A stretch of DNA of 36,476 nt from Streptomyces meridianus (GTDB lineage: Bacteria > Actinomycetota > Actinomycetes > Streptomycetales > Streptomycetaceae), in assembly GCF_023703325.1 (NCBI RefSeq), contig NZ_JAMQGM010000035.1:1-36476 (forward strand), in the 5' to 3' direction. This document shows, piece after piece, positions 9,625 to 17,517 of this stretch. Numbering within the stretch: position 1 is the first letter of the stretch; the number at the start of each line of letters is the position of its first letter. The notes under the pieces are model-generated. The model did no database searches, had not been told where the DNA came from, and was given only the letters and a program-made list of their open reading frames with translations. Both the position numbers and the translations under genes were made by a program.

Positions 9625-10752
9625 TCAGCCGCCGGAGGTGTCGAGTTCCGCGTCCTCGCCGATGCTCGCGCAGTCGTACGGGTCGTCGAGCCAGCCGTCG
9701 GGCAGCACCACGCGGTTGCGGCCGGACGTACGGCCGCGCGGGCCGTCCGCGCCGGCCGGCCAGGGCTGGTCCAGGTCGAGGCCGTCCAGCAGTCCGCCCA
9801 GCTCGGTCAGGGAGGACGTCACGGCCAGCTTGCGGCGCATGTCGGAGCCGATCGAGAAGCCCTTGGTGTACCAGGCGACGTGCTTGCGGAAGTCGATGAC
9901 GCCGCGCGCCTCGTCCTCCAGCCACTCGCCCAGCAGTTCCGCGTGGCGCAGCATGATCTGCGCGACGTCCTTCAGTGTCGGCTCGGCGGGCCTGCCCGTG
10001 CCCTCGAAGGCCGCGACGAGGTCGCCGAACAGCCAGGGCCGTCCGAGGCAGCCGCGCCCGACGACCACGCCGTCGCAGCCGGTCTCGCGCATCATGCGCA
10101 GCGCGTCCTCCGCGGACCAGATGTCGCCGTTGCCGAGGACGGGGATCTCCGGGACGTGCTCCTTGAGCCGGGCGATCGCTTCCCAGTCGGCGGTGCCGCC
10201 GTAGTGCTGGGCGGCGGTGCGGCCGTGCAGGGCGATGGCAGTGACGCCCTCCTCGACGGCGATCCGGCCGGCGTCCAGGCAGGTGAGGTGGTCGTCGTCG
10301 ATGCCCTTGCGCATCTTCATGGTCACCGGGAGTCCGCCGGCGCCCGCGACGGCCTCACGCAGGATGGCGCGGAGCAGATGGCGCTTGTACGGCAGCGCCG
10401 ATCCGCCGCCCTTGCGGGTGACCTTCGGGACGGGGCAGCCGAAGTTGAGGTCGATGTGGTCGGCGAGGTCCTCGTCGGCGATCATGCGGACGGCTTTGCC
10501 GACGGTGACCGGGTCGACGCCGTAGAGCTGGATCGAACGCGGCTTCTCGGTGCCGTCGAAGCGGATGAGGCGCATCGTCTTGGTGTCCCGCTCGACCAGG
10601 GCCCGGGTGGTGATCATCTCGCTGACGAACAGGCCCTTGCCGCCGGAGAACTCCCGGCACAGGGTGCGGAACGGTGCGTTGGTGATCCCGGCCATCGGGG
10701 CCAGGACGACCGGCGGCTGCACCGTGTGCGGGCCGATCTGCAGCTGCGTCAT
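9625..10752 (-). CDS. dusB: tRNA-dihydrouridine synthase B
   Basis: 375-residue FMN-dependent enzyme that reduces uridine to dihydrouridine in the D-loop of tRNAs, using NADPH. The TIM-barrel signatures are all present: VVLAPMAGITNAPFR near residue 17, the active-site Cys in DLNFGCPVPKVTRKGGGSAL, the phosphate-binding ALHGRTAAQHYGG, and GNGDIWSAEDAL then GVVVGRGCLGRPWLF. ATG 10752 is preceded by aagga with good spacing, and the protein aligns with the family from its first residues (QIGPHTVQPPVVLAPMAG). It is divergent from the MFS gene, with 105 bp between them. Confidence 0.96.
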   Translation of the reverse strand: MTQLQIGPHTVQPPVVLAPMAGITNAPFRTLCREFSGGKGLFVSEMITTRALVERDTKTMRLIRFDGTEKPRSIQLYGVDPVTVGKAVRMIADEDLADHIDLNFGCPVPKVTRKGGGSALPYKRHLLRAILREAVAGAGGLPVTMKMRKGIDDDHLTCLDAGRIAVEEGVTAIALHGRTAAQHYGGTADWEAIARLKEHVPEIPVLGNGDIWSAEDALRMMRETGCDGVVVGRGCLGRPWLFGDLVAAFEGTGRPAEPTLKDVAQIMLRHAELLGEWLEDEARGVIDFRKHVAWYTKGFSIGSDMRRKLAVTSSLTELGGLLDGLDLDQPWPAGADGPRGRTSGRNRVVLPDGWLDDPYDCASIGEDAELDTSGG

Positions 10753-10845
10753 CGAGGGGTTCCTTGCGGGGTACGGCGGTGTGCGGTCTCCCATTGTCGC
10801 GCACGCCGGAGGGGGCGGGGCCGGAGCGTCCGGGGGAGATCGATG

Positions 10846-10857
10846 TAGCGTTCAACC
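10846..10857 (+). promoter_or_regulatory. -10 element of a probable leaderless MFS transcript
   Basis: TAGCGT (10846-10851) lies exactly 6 nt before ATG 10858, so transcription would begin at or next to the start codon. No ribosome site is properly spaced: the only G-rich stretch (10832-10838) is about 20 nt away. No clear -35 is seen. The same TAGCGT-N6-ATG layout recurs in this window. Confidence 0.5.
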
Positions 10858-12315
10858 ATGCCCGGTCTCAGCCCTCGGCGGCGTCTGCTCGTCCTCGCGA
10901 TCTGCTGCATGAGCCTGCTGATCGTCAGTCTCGACAACACCGTCCTCAATGTCGCCCTTCCCTCGATGCGCCGGGAGTTCGGCGCATCGGTCTCCGGCAT
11001 GCAGTGGACGATCGATGCCTACACCCTGGTGCTGGCATCGCTGCTGATCCTCTCGGGGTCCGTCGCGGACCGGATCGGGCGCCGCCGGGTGTTCCGGACC
11101 GGGCTGATCGTCTTCACCTTGGGCTCGGTGCTGTGCAGCATGGCGCCCGGGCTGGGGTGGCTGGTGGCGTTCCGCATGGTGCAGGCGGTCGGCGGCTCGA
11201 TGCTGAACCCGGTCGCCATGTCCATCATCGCCAACGTGTTCACGGACCCCCGCGAACGGGCCCGGGCCATCGGTGTGTGGGGCGGCGTCGTCGGCATCAG
11301 TCTCGCCGCGGGCCCGCTGGTGGGCGGGGTGCTGGTGGAGACGGTCGGCTGGCGGTCGATCTTCTGGGTCAACCTGCCGGTCGGTCTCGCGGCGCTGCTG
11401 CTGACCTGGCTCTTCGTGCCGGAGTCGCGGGCGCCCCGGCCACGCCGGACGGACCCGGTGGGGCAGCTGCTCGTGATCGGCGTCCTGGGCCCGCTCACCT
11501 ACGCGATCATCGAAGGGGCGGTGATCGGCTGGGGGTCTCCGCTGATCGTGTCCCTGGTCCTCGTCGCCGTCGCCTCGCTGATCGGGCTGGTGCGCTACGA
11601 GCGACGGCATCCGGAACCGCTGATCGATCCGCGGTTCTTCCGCAGTGCCCCGTTCAGCGGCGCCACAGCCATAGCGGTGTGCGGATTCGCCGCCCTCGGC
11701 GGCTTCCTCTTCCTCAACACGCTGTATCTGCAGGACGTCCGGGGACTGTCCGCGCTGCACGCGGGGCTGTGGATGCTGCCGATGGCAGCGATGACGTTCG
11801 TCTTCGCGCCGCTGTCCGGGCGGCTGGTCGGCAGCCGCGGGCCCCGGCTGCCGCTGCTCGTCGCCGGGCCGGCGATGGCGGCGTGCGCCGTGCTGTTCGC
11901 GGCATTCGACGCCGGCTCGTCCGTGCCGCTGCTGTTCGGCGGCTACGTGCTGTTCGGCATCGGCTTCGGTCTGGTCAACGCCCCGATCACCAACACCGCG
12001 GTGTCCGGCATGCCGCGGTCCCAGGCGGGGGTGGCGTCCGCCGTCGCCTCGACGAGCCGGCAGGTGGGCACCTCGCTCGGGGTTGCCGTCATCGGTGCGG
12101 TGCTGACAGCGGGCGCTGCGCGGGGTGCGTCGGAGACGGCGGGCTTCGTCGATGCAAGCCGGCCCGCCTGGTGGATCATCGCGGGCTGCGGGGCGGCCAT
12201 CGCCGCACTGGGCGCGCTCACCACGGGGTCGTGGGCCCGGGAGACGGCCCGCCGGGCGGCCGTCCGGCTGGAGGCGGAGGACACTCGCCGGGAGGCGGTC
12301 GGCTCCCGGTCCTGA
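10858..12315 (+). CDS. MFS transporter, DHA2/EmrB-QacA family
   Basis: 485-residue integral membrane protein with about 14 hydrophobic segments, the size and topology of proton-driven drug exporters of the DHA2 family. It opens with LLIVSLDNTVLNVALPSM (TM1, the LDxTVxNVALP motif) and has motif A as GSVADRIGRRRVF after TM2. Motif C-like AAGPLVGGVLVETVGWRSIFWVNLP lies around residues 150-175. The substrate cannot be read from the sequence; antibiotics, dyes or endogenous metabolites are usual. It is monocistronic, with a strong hairpin directly after the stop. No TetR or MarR regulator is adjacent, which is unusual for such exporters. Confidence 0.9.
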   Translation: MPGLSPRRRLLVLAICCMSLLIVSLDNTVLNVALPSMRREFGASVSGMQWTIDAYTLVLASLLILSGSVADRIGRRRVFRTGLIVFTLGSVLCSMAPGLGWLVAFRMVQAVGGSMLNPVAMSIIANVFTDPRERARAIGVWGGVVGISLAAGPLVGGVLVETVGWRSIFWVNLPVGLAALLLTWLFVPESRAPRPRRTDPVGQLLVIGVLGPLTYAIIEGAVIGWGSPLIVSLVLVAVASLIGLVRYERRHPEPLIDPRFFRSAPFSGATAIAVCGFAALGGFLFLNTLYLQDVRGLSALHAGLWMLPMAAMTFVFAPLSGRLVGSRGPRLPLLVAGPAMAACAVLFAAFDAGSSVPLLFGGYVLFGIGFGLVNAPITNTAVSGMPRSQAGVASAVASTSRQVGTSLGVAVIGAVLTAGAARGASETAGFVDASRPAWWIIAGCGAAIAALGALTTGSWARETARRAAVRLEAEDTRREAVGSRS

Positions 12316-12322
12316 TGCCCAC

Positions 12323-12358
12323 GCAGCGGCCCGCACGACATCGCGTGCGGGCCGCTGC
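12323..12358 (+). terminator. Terminator of the MFS gene
   Basis: A perfect 15-bp stem (12323-12337 with 12344-12358) has a 6-nt loop and starts 8 bp after the stop codon. Confidence 0.85.
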
Positions 12359-12543
12359 ACGTTCCGCCCCGGTCACGTCTTCGGCGAACAGCCGTCCCGC
12401 GACCACCTGCGCGCCGGCAGCGGCGGGGTGTACGGCCGGCCGACGGAGCGGCCGGACCCGCGCGGGCCGCGTCGCTGAACGGCGGTGACCGGGACCGGTG
12501 TTCGCCCCACCCACGCCCCGGTGCAGGACGCAGGTGTGCCGGG

Positions 12544-13119
12544 TCAGACCCGCTCGGACCTCCACCCCGGGTCGCGGCCCGTCGCGGCCAGCAGGCGGTC
12601 GAAGGCGGGGGCGTCGTCGGGCAGCGGGACGGGCTCGCCGAAGACCTTCATCGAGCGCGCCATGGGAGCCATGTCGGCCACCATCGCCTCGATGACGCCG
12701 GCGCTCGACGGATCGGGGTCATAGGCCTGCCCGGTGGCACGGGCGAGGTCCCAGGCGTGCACGGTCAGGTCGCCGAGCACCATGGCGCCGACCGTGCGCG
12801 CCGGGAGGTTCATGCTGCCTGCCACACCCTCGTCGGCCCCGGGGGCCGCCCAGGCCGCGACGAGCTTCGCGGTCTCGTCGGCGAACCGGCCGCGCCACTC
12901 GCCCTCGAGGTAGTGGGGTGTCACGGTGAATTCGGCCTGCTGTCTCGCGGCCAGTGACTGGAAGCCGATCACCACGTGGAAGAGGTGGTCGAGCAGTTGG
13001 CCCACGGTGTACTCGGTGCACGGTGTCGGCTCCCCGAGCCGGTCGTCGGGTACCGCGCGCACGACCGGCACGGCCCGGCCGGACGCTTCCTCGAGCAGTT
13101 CACTGATTCGGGTCGTCAT
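12544..13119 (-). CDS. TIGR03086/DinB-like metal-binding protein
   Basis: 191-residue four-helix-bundle protein of the DinB/mycothiol-dependent maleylpyruvate isomerase-like superfamily, TIGR03086 type. Helix 1 ends in RLGEPTPCTEYTVGQLLDHLFHVV and a later helix has LGDLTVHAWDLARATGQ. These histidines (DHLFH, VHAWD) are the expected metal ligands. Members usually depend on metal and mycothiol, but most, including this one, have no known reaction. ATG 13119 has no ribosome site. Instead TAGCGT lies 6 nt upstream, which suggests a leaderless transcript. It is divergent from the AraC-type regulator with a 62-bp gap, so regulation by that protein is plausible. Confidence 0.82.
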   Translation of the reverse strand: MTTRISELLEEASGRAVPVVRAVPDDRLGEPTPCTEYTVGQLLDHLFHVVIGFQSLAARQQAEFTVTPHYLEGEWRGRFADETAKLVAAWAAPGADEGVAGSMNLPARTVGAMVLGDLTVHAWDLARATGQAYDPDPSSAGVIEAMVADMAPMARSMKVFGEPVPLPDDAPAFDRLLAATGRDPGWRSERV

Positions 13120-13181
13120 GGGGCGACGCTATGCGGGACCGAAGCCCGGCGGCTTGAAGAAACGCGACATACGATCGGCCC
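13120..13181. promoter_or_regulatory. Compact divergent promoter region, both transcripts probably leaderless
   Basis: Minus strand: TAGCGT (13131 down to 13126), then 6 nt, then ATG 13119. Plus strand: TACGAT (13170-13175), then 6 nt, then ATG 13182. Neither start has a Shine-Dalgarno sequence. The 38 bp between the two -10 elements must hold both upstream promoter parts and any operator; no clear dyad is visible. Confidence 0.5.
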
Positions 13182-13982
13182 ATGACCGGTCCGCGGCGCG
13201 ACACCCGGGGCATCGTCGACCCCCGGGCCCTGCTCTCGCGGGTGCGCTTCCGCCGGCGCGAACCCGCCGCGCCGCTGCGCCCGTATCTGGAGCACTACTG
13301 GCTCATCGACTGGGACCTTGCCGAGCCGTACGCCGCCCACGTCGTGCCCCACCCGTCGGTGAATCTGGTCTTCCAACGGTACGGCGGGCGAACGGAGTTC
13401 GGAGAGGTCGCGGGGGTGGGGCCGCAGTTGTCGGCCCACAAGCTCGAAGGTGCCGGGCGGGTGTGCGGCGTGCAGTTCCGGCCCGGCGGCTTCCGGCCGT
13501 TCGCGCCCTCCCGGCCGGTGTCGGCGTGGACGGGCCGGAACGTGGCGCACACCGAGGTCTTCCCGGGGACCGGTGACGCGCCCGCCGCCGTGCTCGGGCC
13601 GGACGACGAGGACGCCCGAGTGGCCGCGCTCGACGCCTTTCTGCTGGCGGCTGGCCCCCGTCCGGATCCACAGGCCGATCTCGCCATGGAACTGGTCGAG
13701 CGGCTGCGCACCGACCGTACCGTCGGGCGCGTGGCCGGCTTCGCCCGTGACGCGGGGCTGTCCGTCAGGGCGCTCCAGCGCCTCTTCGCCGCGTACGTCG
13801 GCGTCGGCCCCAAGTGGGTCATCCTGCGCTACCGGTTCCACGAGGCCCTGGAGCGTGCGGGCAGCGAGCGGGAGATCGACTGGGCGGGGCTCGCCGCCGA
13901 GCTCGGCTACAGCGACCAGGCCCACCTGGTACGCGACTTCACGGCCACGATCGGCGTGCCGCCCACCGCCTGTCCGCGCTGA
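13182..13982 (+). CDS. AraC-family transcriptional regulator
   Basis: 266-residue protein. The N-terminal half (about 30-140) is a ligand-sensing domain of the DUF6597 type, with a PLRPYLEHYWLIDWDL start and VPHPSVNLVF. The C-terminal 90 residues are an AraC helix-turn-helix pair: VAGFARDAGLSVRALQRLFAAYVGVGPKWVILRYRFHEAL, then LAAELGYSDQAHLVRDFTATIGVPP. It sits back-to-back with the TIGR03086-type gene, its most likely target. The effector is unknown. The transcript is probably leaderless. It ends at a long hairpin shared with convergent glyS. Confidence 0.9.
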   Translation: MTGPRRDTRGIVDPRALLSRVRFRRREPAAPLRPYLEHYWLIDWDLAEPYAAHVVPHPSVNLVFQRYGGRTEFGEVAGVGPQLSAHKLEGAGRVCGVQFRPGGFRPFAPSRPVSAWTGRNVAHTEVFPGTGDAPAAVLGPDDEDARVAALDAFLLAAGPRPDPQADLAMELVERLRTDRTVGRVAGFARDAGLSVRALQRLFAAYVGVGPKWVILRYRFHEALERAGSEREIDWAGLAAELGYSDQAHLVRDFTATIGVPPTACPR

Positions 13983-14012
13983 GGGCTGCCCGTCCCGCGC
14001 ACCCGGCAACGG

Positions 14013-14053
14013 CGGACGCCCCGCCTTCCCACGAGGGGAGGACGGGGCGTCCG
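14013..14053. terminator. Bidirectional terminator between the AraC gene and glyS
   Basis: An 11-bp outer stem (14013-14023 with 14043-14053) continues past one bulged base into a further 7-bp stem with an acga tetraloop. It lies 30 bp after the AraC stop and 12 bp past the glyS stop, serving both genes. Confidence 0.85.
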
Positions 14054-14065
14054 GCGGCGATCCGT

Positions 14066-15448
14066 TCAGCAGCCGAGCAGGCGGCCACCGAGGTAGGACT
14101 GGATCTGGTCGAGGGAGACGCGCTCCTGCTTCATCGTGTCGCGCTCGCGCACGGTCACCGCGTTGTCGTCCAGGGTGTCGAAGTCGACGGTCACGCAGAA
14201 CGGCGTGCCGATCTCGTCCTGGCGGCGGTAGCGGCGGCCGATGGCGCCCGCGTCGTCGAAGTCGATGTTCCAGTTCTTGCGCAGGTCGGCCGCGAGGCCC
14301 TTGGCCTTCGGCGAGAGCTGCGGGTTGCGGGACAGCGGCAGCACCGCGACCTTGACCGGCGCCAGGCGCGGGTCGAGGCGCATGACGGTGCGCTTCTCCA
14401 TGACGCCCTTGGCGTTCGGCGCCTCGTCCTCGTTGTAGGCGTCGAGCATGAAGGCGAGCATGGCGCGGTTGAGGCCGGCCGCGGGCTCGATGACGTACGG
14501 GAACCAGCGCTCGCCGGCCTCCTGGTCGAAGAACGACAGGTCCTGGCCGGAGGCCTCGGAGTGCGCCTTGAGGTCGTAGTCCGTGCGGTTGGCGATGCCC
14601 TCGAGCTCGGAGAACTCGGTGCCGCCGAAGTTGAAGCGGTACTCGATGTCGACGGTGCGCTTCGAGTAGTGGGAGAGCTTCTCCTTGGCGTGCTCGTACC
14701 AGCGGATGCTCTCCTCGCGCATGCCGAGGTCGAGGTACCAGTTCCAGCGCTGCTGCATCCAGTACTCGTGCCACTGCTCGTCCTCGCCCGGCTTGACGAA
14801 GAACTCCATCTCCATCTGCTCGAACTCGCGGGTCCGGAAGATGAAGTTGCCGGGCGTGATCTCGTTGCGGAACGACTTGCCGGTCTGGGCGATGCCGAAC
14901 GGCGGCTTCTTGCGCGAGGTCTGCTGGACCTGGGCGAAGTTGGTGAAGATGCCCTGGGCGGTCTCGGGGCGCAGGTAGGTGACCGAGCCGGAGTCCTGCG
15001 TCGGGCCCAGGTGGGTGGAGAGCAGGCCGGAGAACTGCTTGGGCTCGGTGAAGCCGCCCTTGTTGCCGCAGTGCGGGCAGTTGACGTCCGCGAGGCCGTT
15101 CGCGGGGAGGCGGCCGTGCTTGGCCTCGTACGCCTCCTCCAGGTGGTCCGCGCGGAACCGCTTGTGGCAGGAGGTGCACTCGGTCAGTGGGTCGGTGAAG
15201 GTGGCGACGTGGCCGGAGGCCTCCCAGACCTCGCGGGCGAGGATCACCGAGGAGTCGATGCCGACGACGTCGTCACGCGAGGTGACGACGGACCGCCACC
15301 ACTGACGCTTGATGTTCTCCTTGAGCTCGACGCCGAGCGGTCCGTAGTCCCAGGCGGCCCGCTGACCGCCGTAGATCTCGCTGCACGGGTAGACGAAGCC
15401 ACGGCGCTTGCTCAGGCTGACGATGCTGTCGATCTTGTCGGCGGCCAC
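14066..15448 (-). CDS. glyS: Glycyl-tRNA synthetase (class II, alpha2 type)
   Basis: 460-residue single-chain glycyl-tRNA synthetase of the eukaryote/actinobacteria-like dimeric type, which charges tRNA-Gly in the cytosol. Visible features: KRRGFVYPCSEIYGG at the N-terminus; an inserted zinc-binding region with CTSCHKRF and CPHCGNKGG; class II motif 2, GKSFRNEITPGNFIFRTREFEQMEMEFF; and the anticodon-binding domain from about residue 350 (LAPVKVAVLPLSRN). GTG 15448 is chosen because gaagagag lies at the right distance and the protein begins like its family (AADKIDSIVSLSKRRGF). An in-frame ATG upstream adds 19 unrelated residues. It is convergent with the AraC gene and divergent from znuA. Confidence 0.96.
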   Translation of the reverse strand: MAADKIDSIVSLSKRRGFVYPCSEIYGGQRAAWDYGPLGVELKENIKRQWWRSVVTSRDDVVGIDSSVILAREVWEASGHVATFTDPLTECTSCHKRFRADHLEEAYEAKHGRLPANGLADVNCPHCGNKGGFTEPKQFSGLLSTHLGPTQDSGSVTYLRPETAQGIFTNFAQVQQTSRKKPPFGIAQTGKSFRNEITPGNFIFRTREFEQMEMEFFVKPGEDEQWHEYWMQQRWNWYLDLGMREESIRWYEHAKEKLSHYSKRTVDIEYRFNFGGTEFSELEGIANRTDYDLKAHSEASGQDLSFFDQEAGERWFPYVIEPAAGLNRAMLAFMLDAYNEDEAPNAKGVMEKRTVMRLDPRLAPVKVAVLPLSRNPQLSPKAKGLAADLRKNWNIDFDDAGAIGRRYRRQDEIGTPFCVTVDFDTLDDNAVTVRERDTMKQERVSLDQIQSYLGGRLLGC

Positions 15449-15544
15449 GGTGCTCTCTTCATTACGACGACGAAGGCGGTCGGTGGGATCCGCCGGAACC
15501 CGCACACGAGGCGGTACGGCCCGCTGCGGCCCAGCGAATACCTC

Positions 15545-15575
15545 AGGTTACCGGCGGCGACACCCCTGGGATCAA
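15545..15575 (-). promoter_or_regulatory. Possible glyS promoter
   Basis: On the minus strand TTGATC (15575-15570) and TAACCT (15550-15545) are separated by 19 bp, somewhat long for a vegetative promoter. They would give a leader of about 90 nt. No T-box-like structure was recognised. Confidence 0.35.
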
Positions 15576-15644
15576 ATCCGTCTCGGCATCCCGGGGGCCG
15601 CTCCCCGAGATGTCACCGTAAATCGGTTCGACCCGCTGCCGGTA

Positions 15645-15684
15645 GACCTCGCCCCGTTCCCGGGCTCGCGGACGGGGCGAGGTC
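15645..15684 (+). terminator. Terminator-like hairpin with no obvious upstream gene
   Basis: A perfect 12-bp stem (15645-15656 with 15673-15684) with a 16-nt loop lies in the divergent glyS/znuA region, just before the znuA -35. On the plus strand it is followed by a pyrimidine-rich stretch (cccctcttgttg). No gene on either strand should terminate here, so it may end a small RNA, insulate the promoters or be a DNA element. Confidence 0.45.
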
Positions 15685-15699
15685 CGCCACCCCCTCTTG

Positions 15700-15742
15700 T
15701 TGACAACCGTTTCCAACATTGTTGAAAATGAGTGTCATGAAC
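15700..15742 (+). promoter_or_regulatory. znuA promoter with overlapping Zur box
   Basis: A perfect TTGACA -35 (15700-15705) is followed after 18 bp by GAAAAT (15724-15729), 7 nt before ATG 15737, so the mRNA is probably leaderless. A Zur-like site overlaps the -10 and start: TTGAAAATGA then GTGTCATGAAC (15723-15742). The left half matches the TGAAAATGA half-site typical of actinobacterial Zur boxes. A second dyad, CAAC-ATT-GTTG (15714-15724), lies in the spacer. Repression by the zur product encoded downstream is the expected control. Confidence 0.65.
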
Positions 15743-16690
15743 ATATGTCGCCGCCCGAGGTCCACGCGCGCCGTGGCCGGGATCCTCGCTCTGGGCCTGG
15801 CCTCGCTGACCGCCTGCTCCTCCACCGGGACGGCGGACGGCCGCAAGGACGGCACGCTGAACGTGGTGGCGTCGTTCTATCCCATGGAGTACCTCGCCGA
15901 ACGGATCGGCGGCGACCACGTCACCGTCACCGGCCTGACGAAGCCCGGTGTCGAGCCGCACGACCTGGAGATCAACCCGCGGCAGACCGCTGCCCTCGCC
16001 GAGGCCGACGCGGTCGTCTACCTCAAGAACCTTCAGCCCGCCGTCGACGAGGCGGTCATCCAGTCCGGCACCACGAGCGCCGTCGACGCCGGCTCGTTCA
16101 CCGAGCAGGACACCCACGGCGGTGAGGGCGACGGCCACGGTCACGGCGCCGAGGAGCACGGCGAGGGCGTCGCCGACCCGCACATCTGGCTCGACCCGGT
16201 GAAGTACGCCGAGGCCGCCCGGGGTGTCGGCAAGGCCCTGGAGAAGGCGGACCCGGACCACGCCTCCGGCTACCGGAAGAACACCGATGCTCTGGTCGGA
16301 GATCTCCGGGCGCTGGACGACGAGTTCGAGTCCGGCCTGAGGAACCGCCGCACCGACACGTTCGTCACCACCCACTCCGCGTTCGGACACCTCGCCGAAC
16401 GCTACGGCCTGAAGCAGGAGGCCGTCAGCGGGCTCGATCCCGAGGCGGAGCCCAGCCCTGCCAGGATCAGGAGCCTGCACGCAATCGTGAAGAAGGAACG
16501 GATCTCGACCGTCTTCTTCGAGACGCTCGTCAGCAGCCGGACCGCCCGAACCCTCGCCGGGGACACCGGCATGCGGACCGATGTGCTCGATCCTCTCGAG
16601 GGCATCACCGACAAGTCCAGGGGCGGCGACTACCTCGAGGTCATGCGCGCGAACCTCAAGGCCCTGCAGAAGGCCCTCGGCGCCGCATGA
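15737..16690 (+). CDS. znuA: Zinc ABC transporter substrate-binding lipoprotein
   Basis: 317-residue cluster A-I (SBP_bac_9) metal-binding lipoprotein that captures Zn2+ outside the membrane for ZnuBC. The signal peptide ends in a lipobox, ASLTAC, with Cys27 the likely lipid anchor. Metal-ligand motifs are PGVEPHDLEINP, ADPHIWLDP and THSAFGHLAERYGL. A His-rich loop (DTHGGEGDGHGHGAEEHGEG, about residues 122-141) is typical of zinc rather than manganese members. ATG 15737 fits a leaderless transcript. ATG 15728 and TTG 15719 are in-frame alternatives but sit inside the -10/Zur box. The stop overlaps an ATG of the znuC frame (ATGA). First gene of znuA-znuC-znuB(-zur). Confidence 0.93.
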   Translation: MNICRRPRSTRAVAGILALGLASLTACSSTGTADGRKDGTLNVVASFYPMEYLAERIGGDHVTVTGLTKPGVEPHDLEINPRQTAALAEADAVVYLKNLQPAVDEAVIQSGTTSAVDAGSFTEQDTHGGEGDGHGHGAEEHGEGVADPHIWLDPVKYAEAARGVGKALEKADPDHASGYRKNTDALVGDLRALDDEFESGLRNRRTDTFVTTHSAFGHLAERYGLKQEAVSGLDPEAEPSPARIRSLHAIVKKERISTVFFETLVSSRTARTLAGDTGMRTDVLDPLEGITDKSRGGDYLEVMRANLKALQKALGAA

Positions 16691-16728
16691 CCCCACACCA
16701 CCCGCAGCAGCAGCGAAGGGCACCAGCC

Positions 16729-17517
16729 ATGGCCGGTACATCCGTTCCCGGACCCGACACCGTCGTCTCCCTCAGCAGCGCGAAGGCCTTCCTCGGCTCG
16801 CGTCCCGTCCTGCGCGGGATCGACCTGTCGGTGCACCGCGGCGAGGTCGTCGCCCTGCTCGGCGCGAACGGTTCCGGCAAGTCCACGGCCGTCCGCGCGA
16901 TGGTCGGGCAGGTGGCACTCGCGAGCGGCTCCCTGGAACTCTTCGGCGTCCCCCAGCGGCGGTTCCGGGACTGGGCCCGCATCGGCTACGTGCCGCAGCG
17001 CACCACCGCCGCCGGCGGCGTACCGGCGACCGTCCGCGAGGTCGTCACCGCGGGACGGCTGGCCCGCACCCGGCTGGGCCCGGTCCGCAGGGCCGACCGG
17101 CTGGCGGTCGACGCGGCGCTGGACATGGTCGGCATGCACGACCGCGCCAAGGACTCCGTGGACGCGCTCTCCGGCGGCCAGCACCAGCGGGTCCTCATCG
17201 CCCGTGCCCTGGCCGGCTCCCCCGAACTGCTGATCATGGACGAGCCGATGGCCGGCGTCGACCTGGCCGGACAGGAGGTGCTCGCGGGCATCCTGCGCGA
17301 GCAGGTCGCCCGGGAGACCACCGTGCTGCTGGTCCTGCACGAACTGGGGCCGCTGGAACCGCTCATCGACCGGGCCGTGGTGCTGCGGGACGGGTGCGTC
17401 GTCCACGACGGCCCGCCGCCCGAGGCCGTCGGCCAGCACGCCCTGCCCGGCCACGACCACGTACACCCGCACGCCGACGCGGCGGCCGAAACGATCCGGA
17501 CGGGACTGCTGAGCTGA
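16729..17517 (+). CDS. znuC: Zinc ABC transporter ATP-binding protein
   Basis: 262-residue ATPase that powers Zn2+ import through ZnuB. Walker A GANGSGKST, Q-loop GYVPQRT, signature ALSGGQHQRVLIARAL, Walker B LLIMDEPMAGVD and the switch His in LVLHELG are all present. ATG 16729 has gaaggg 8 nt upstream. The in-frame ATG 16687 overlaps the znuA stop and would add 14 Gln/Pro-rich residues; coupled initiation there is possible. The C-terminus carries an unusual His-rich tail, GQHALPGHDHVHPHAD, which may bind zinc. The stop TGA shares one base with the znuB ATG. Confidence 0.94.
   Translation: MAGTSVPGPDTVVSLSSAKAFLGSRPVLRGIDLSVHRGEVVALLGANGSGKSTAVRAMVGQVALASGSLELFGVPQRRFRDWARIGYVPQRTTAAGGVPATVREVVTAGRLARTRLGPVRRADRLAVDAALDMVGMHDRAKDSVDALSGGQHQRVLIARALAGSPELLIMDEPMAGVDLAGQEVLAGILREQVARETTVLLVLHELGPLEPLIDRAVVLRDGCVVHDGPPPEAVGQHALPGHDHVHPHADAAAETIRTGLLS

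Noticed and set aside
10832..10848. Start-stop ORF (ATG TAG at 10843) with a GGGGGAG ribosome site before the MFS gene
   Set aside because: The TAG belongs to a TAGCGT -10 element at the spacing seen for other genes here, so a leaderless promoter explains it more simply.
15625..15640. GGTTCGACCC, which resembles a tRNA T-loop
   Set aside because: No acceptor, D or anticodon stems can be formed around it.
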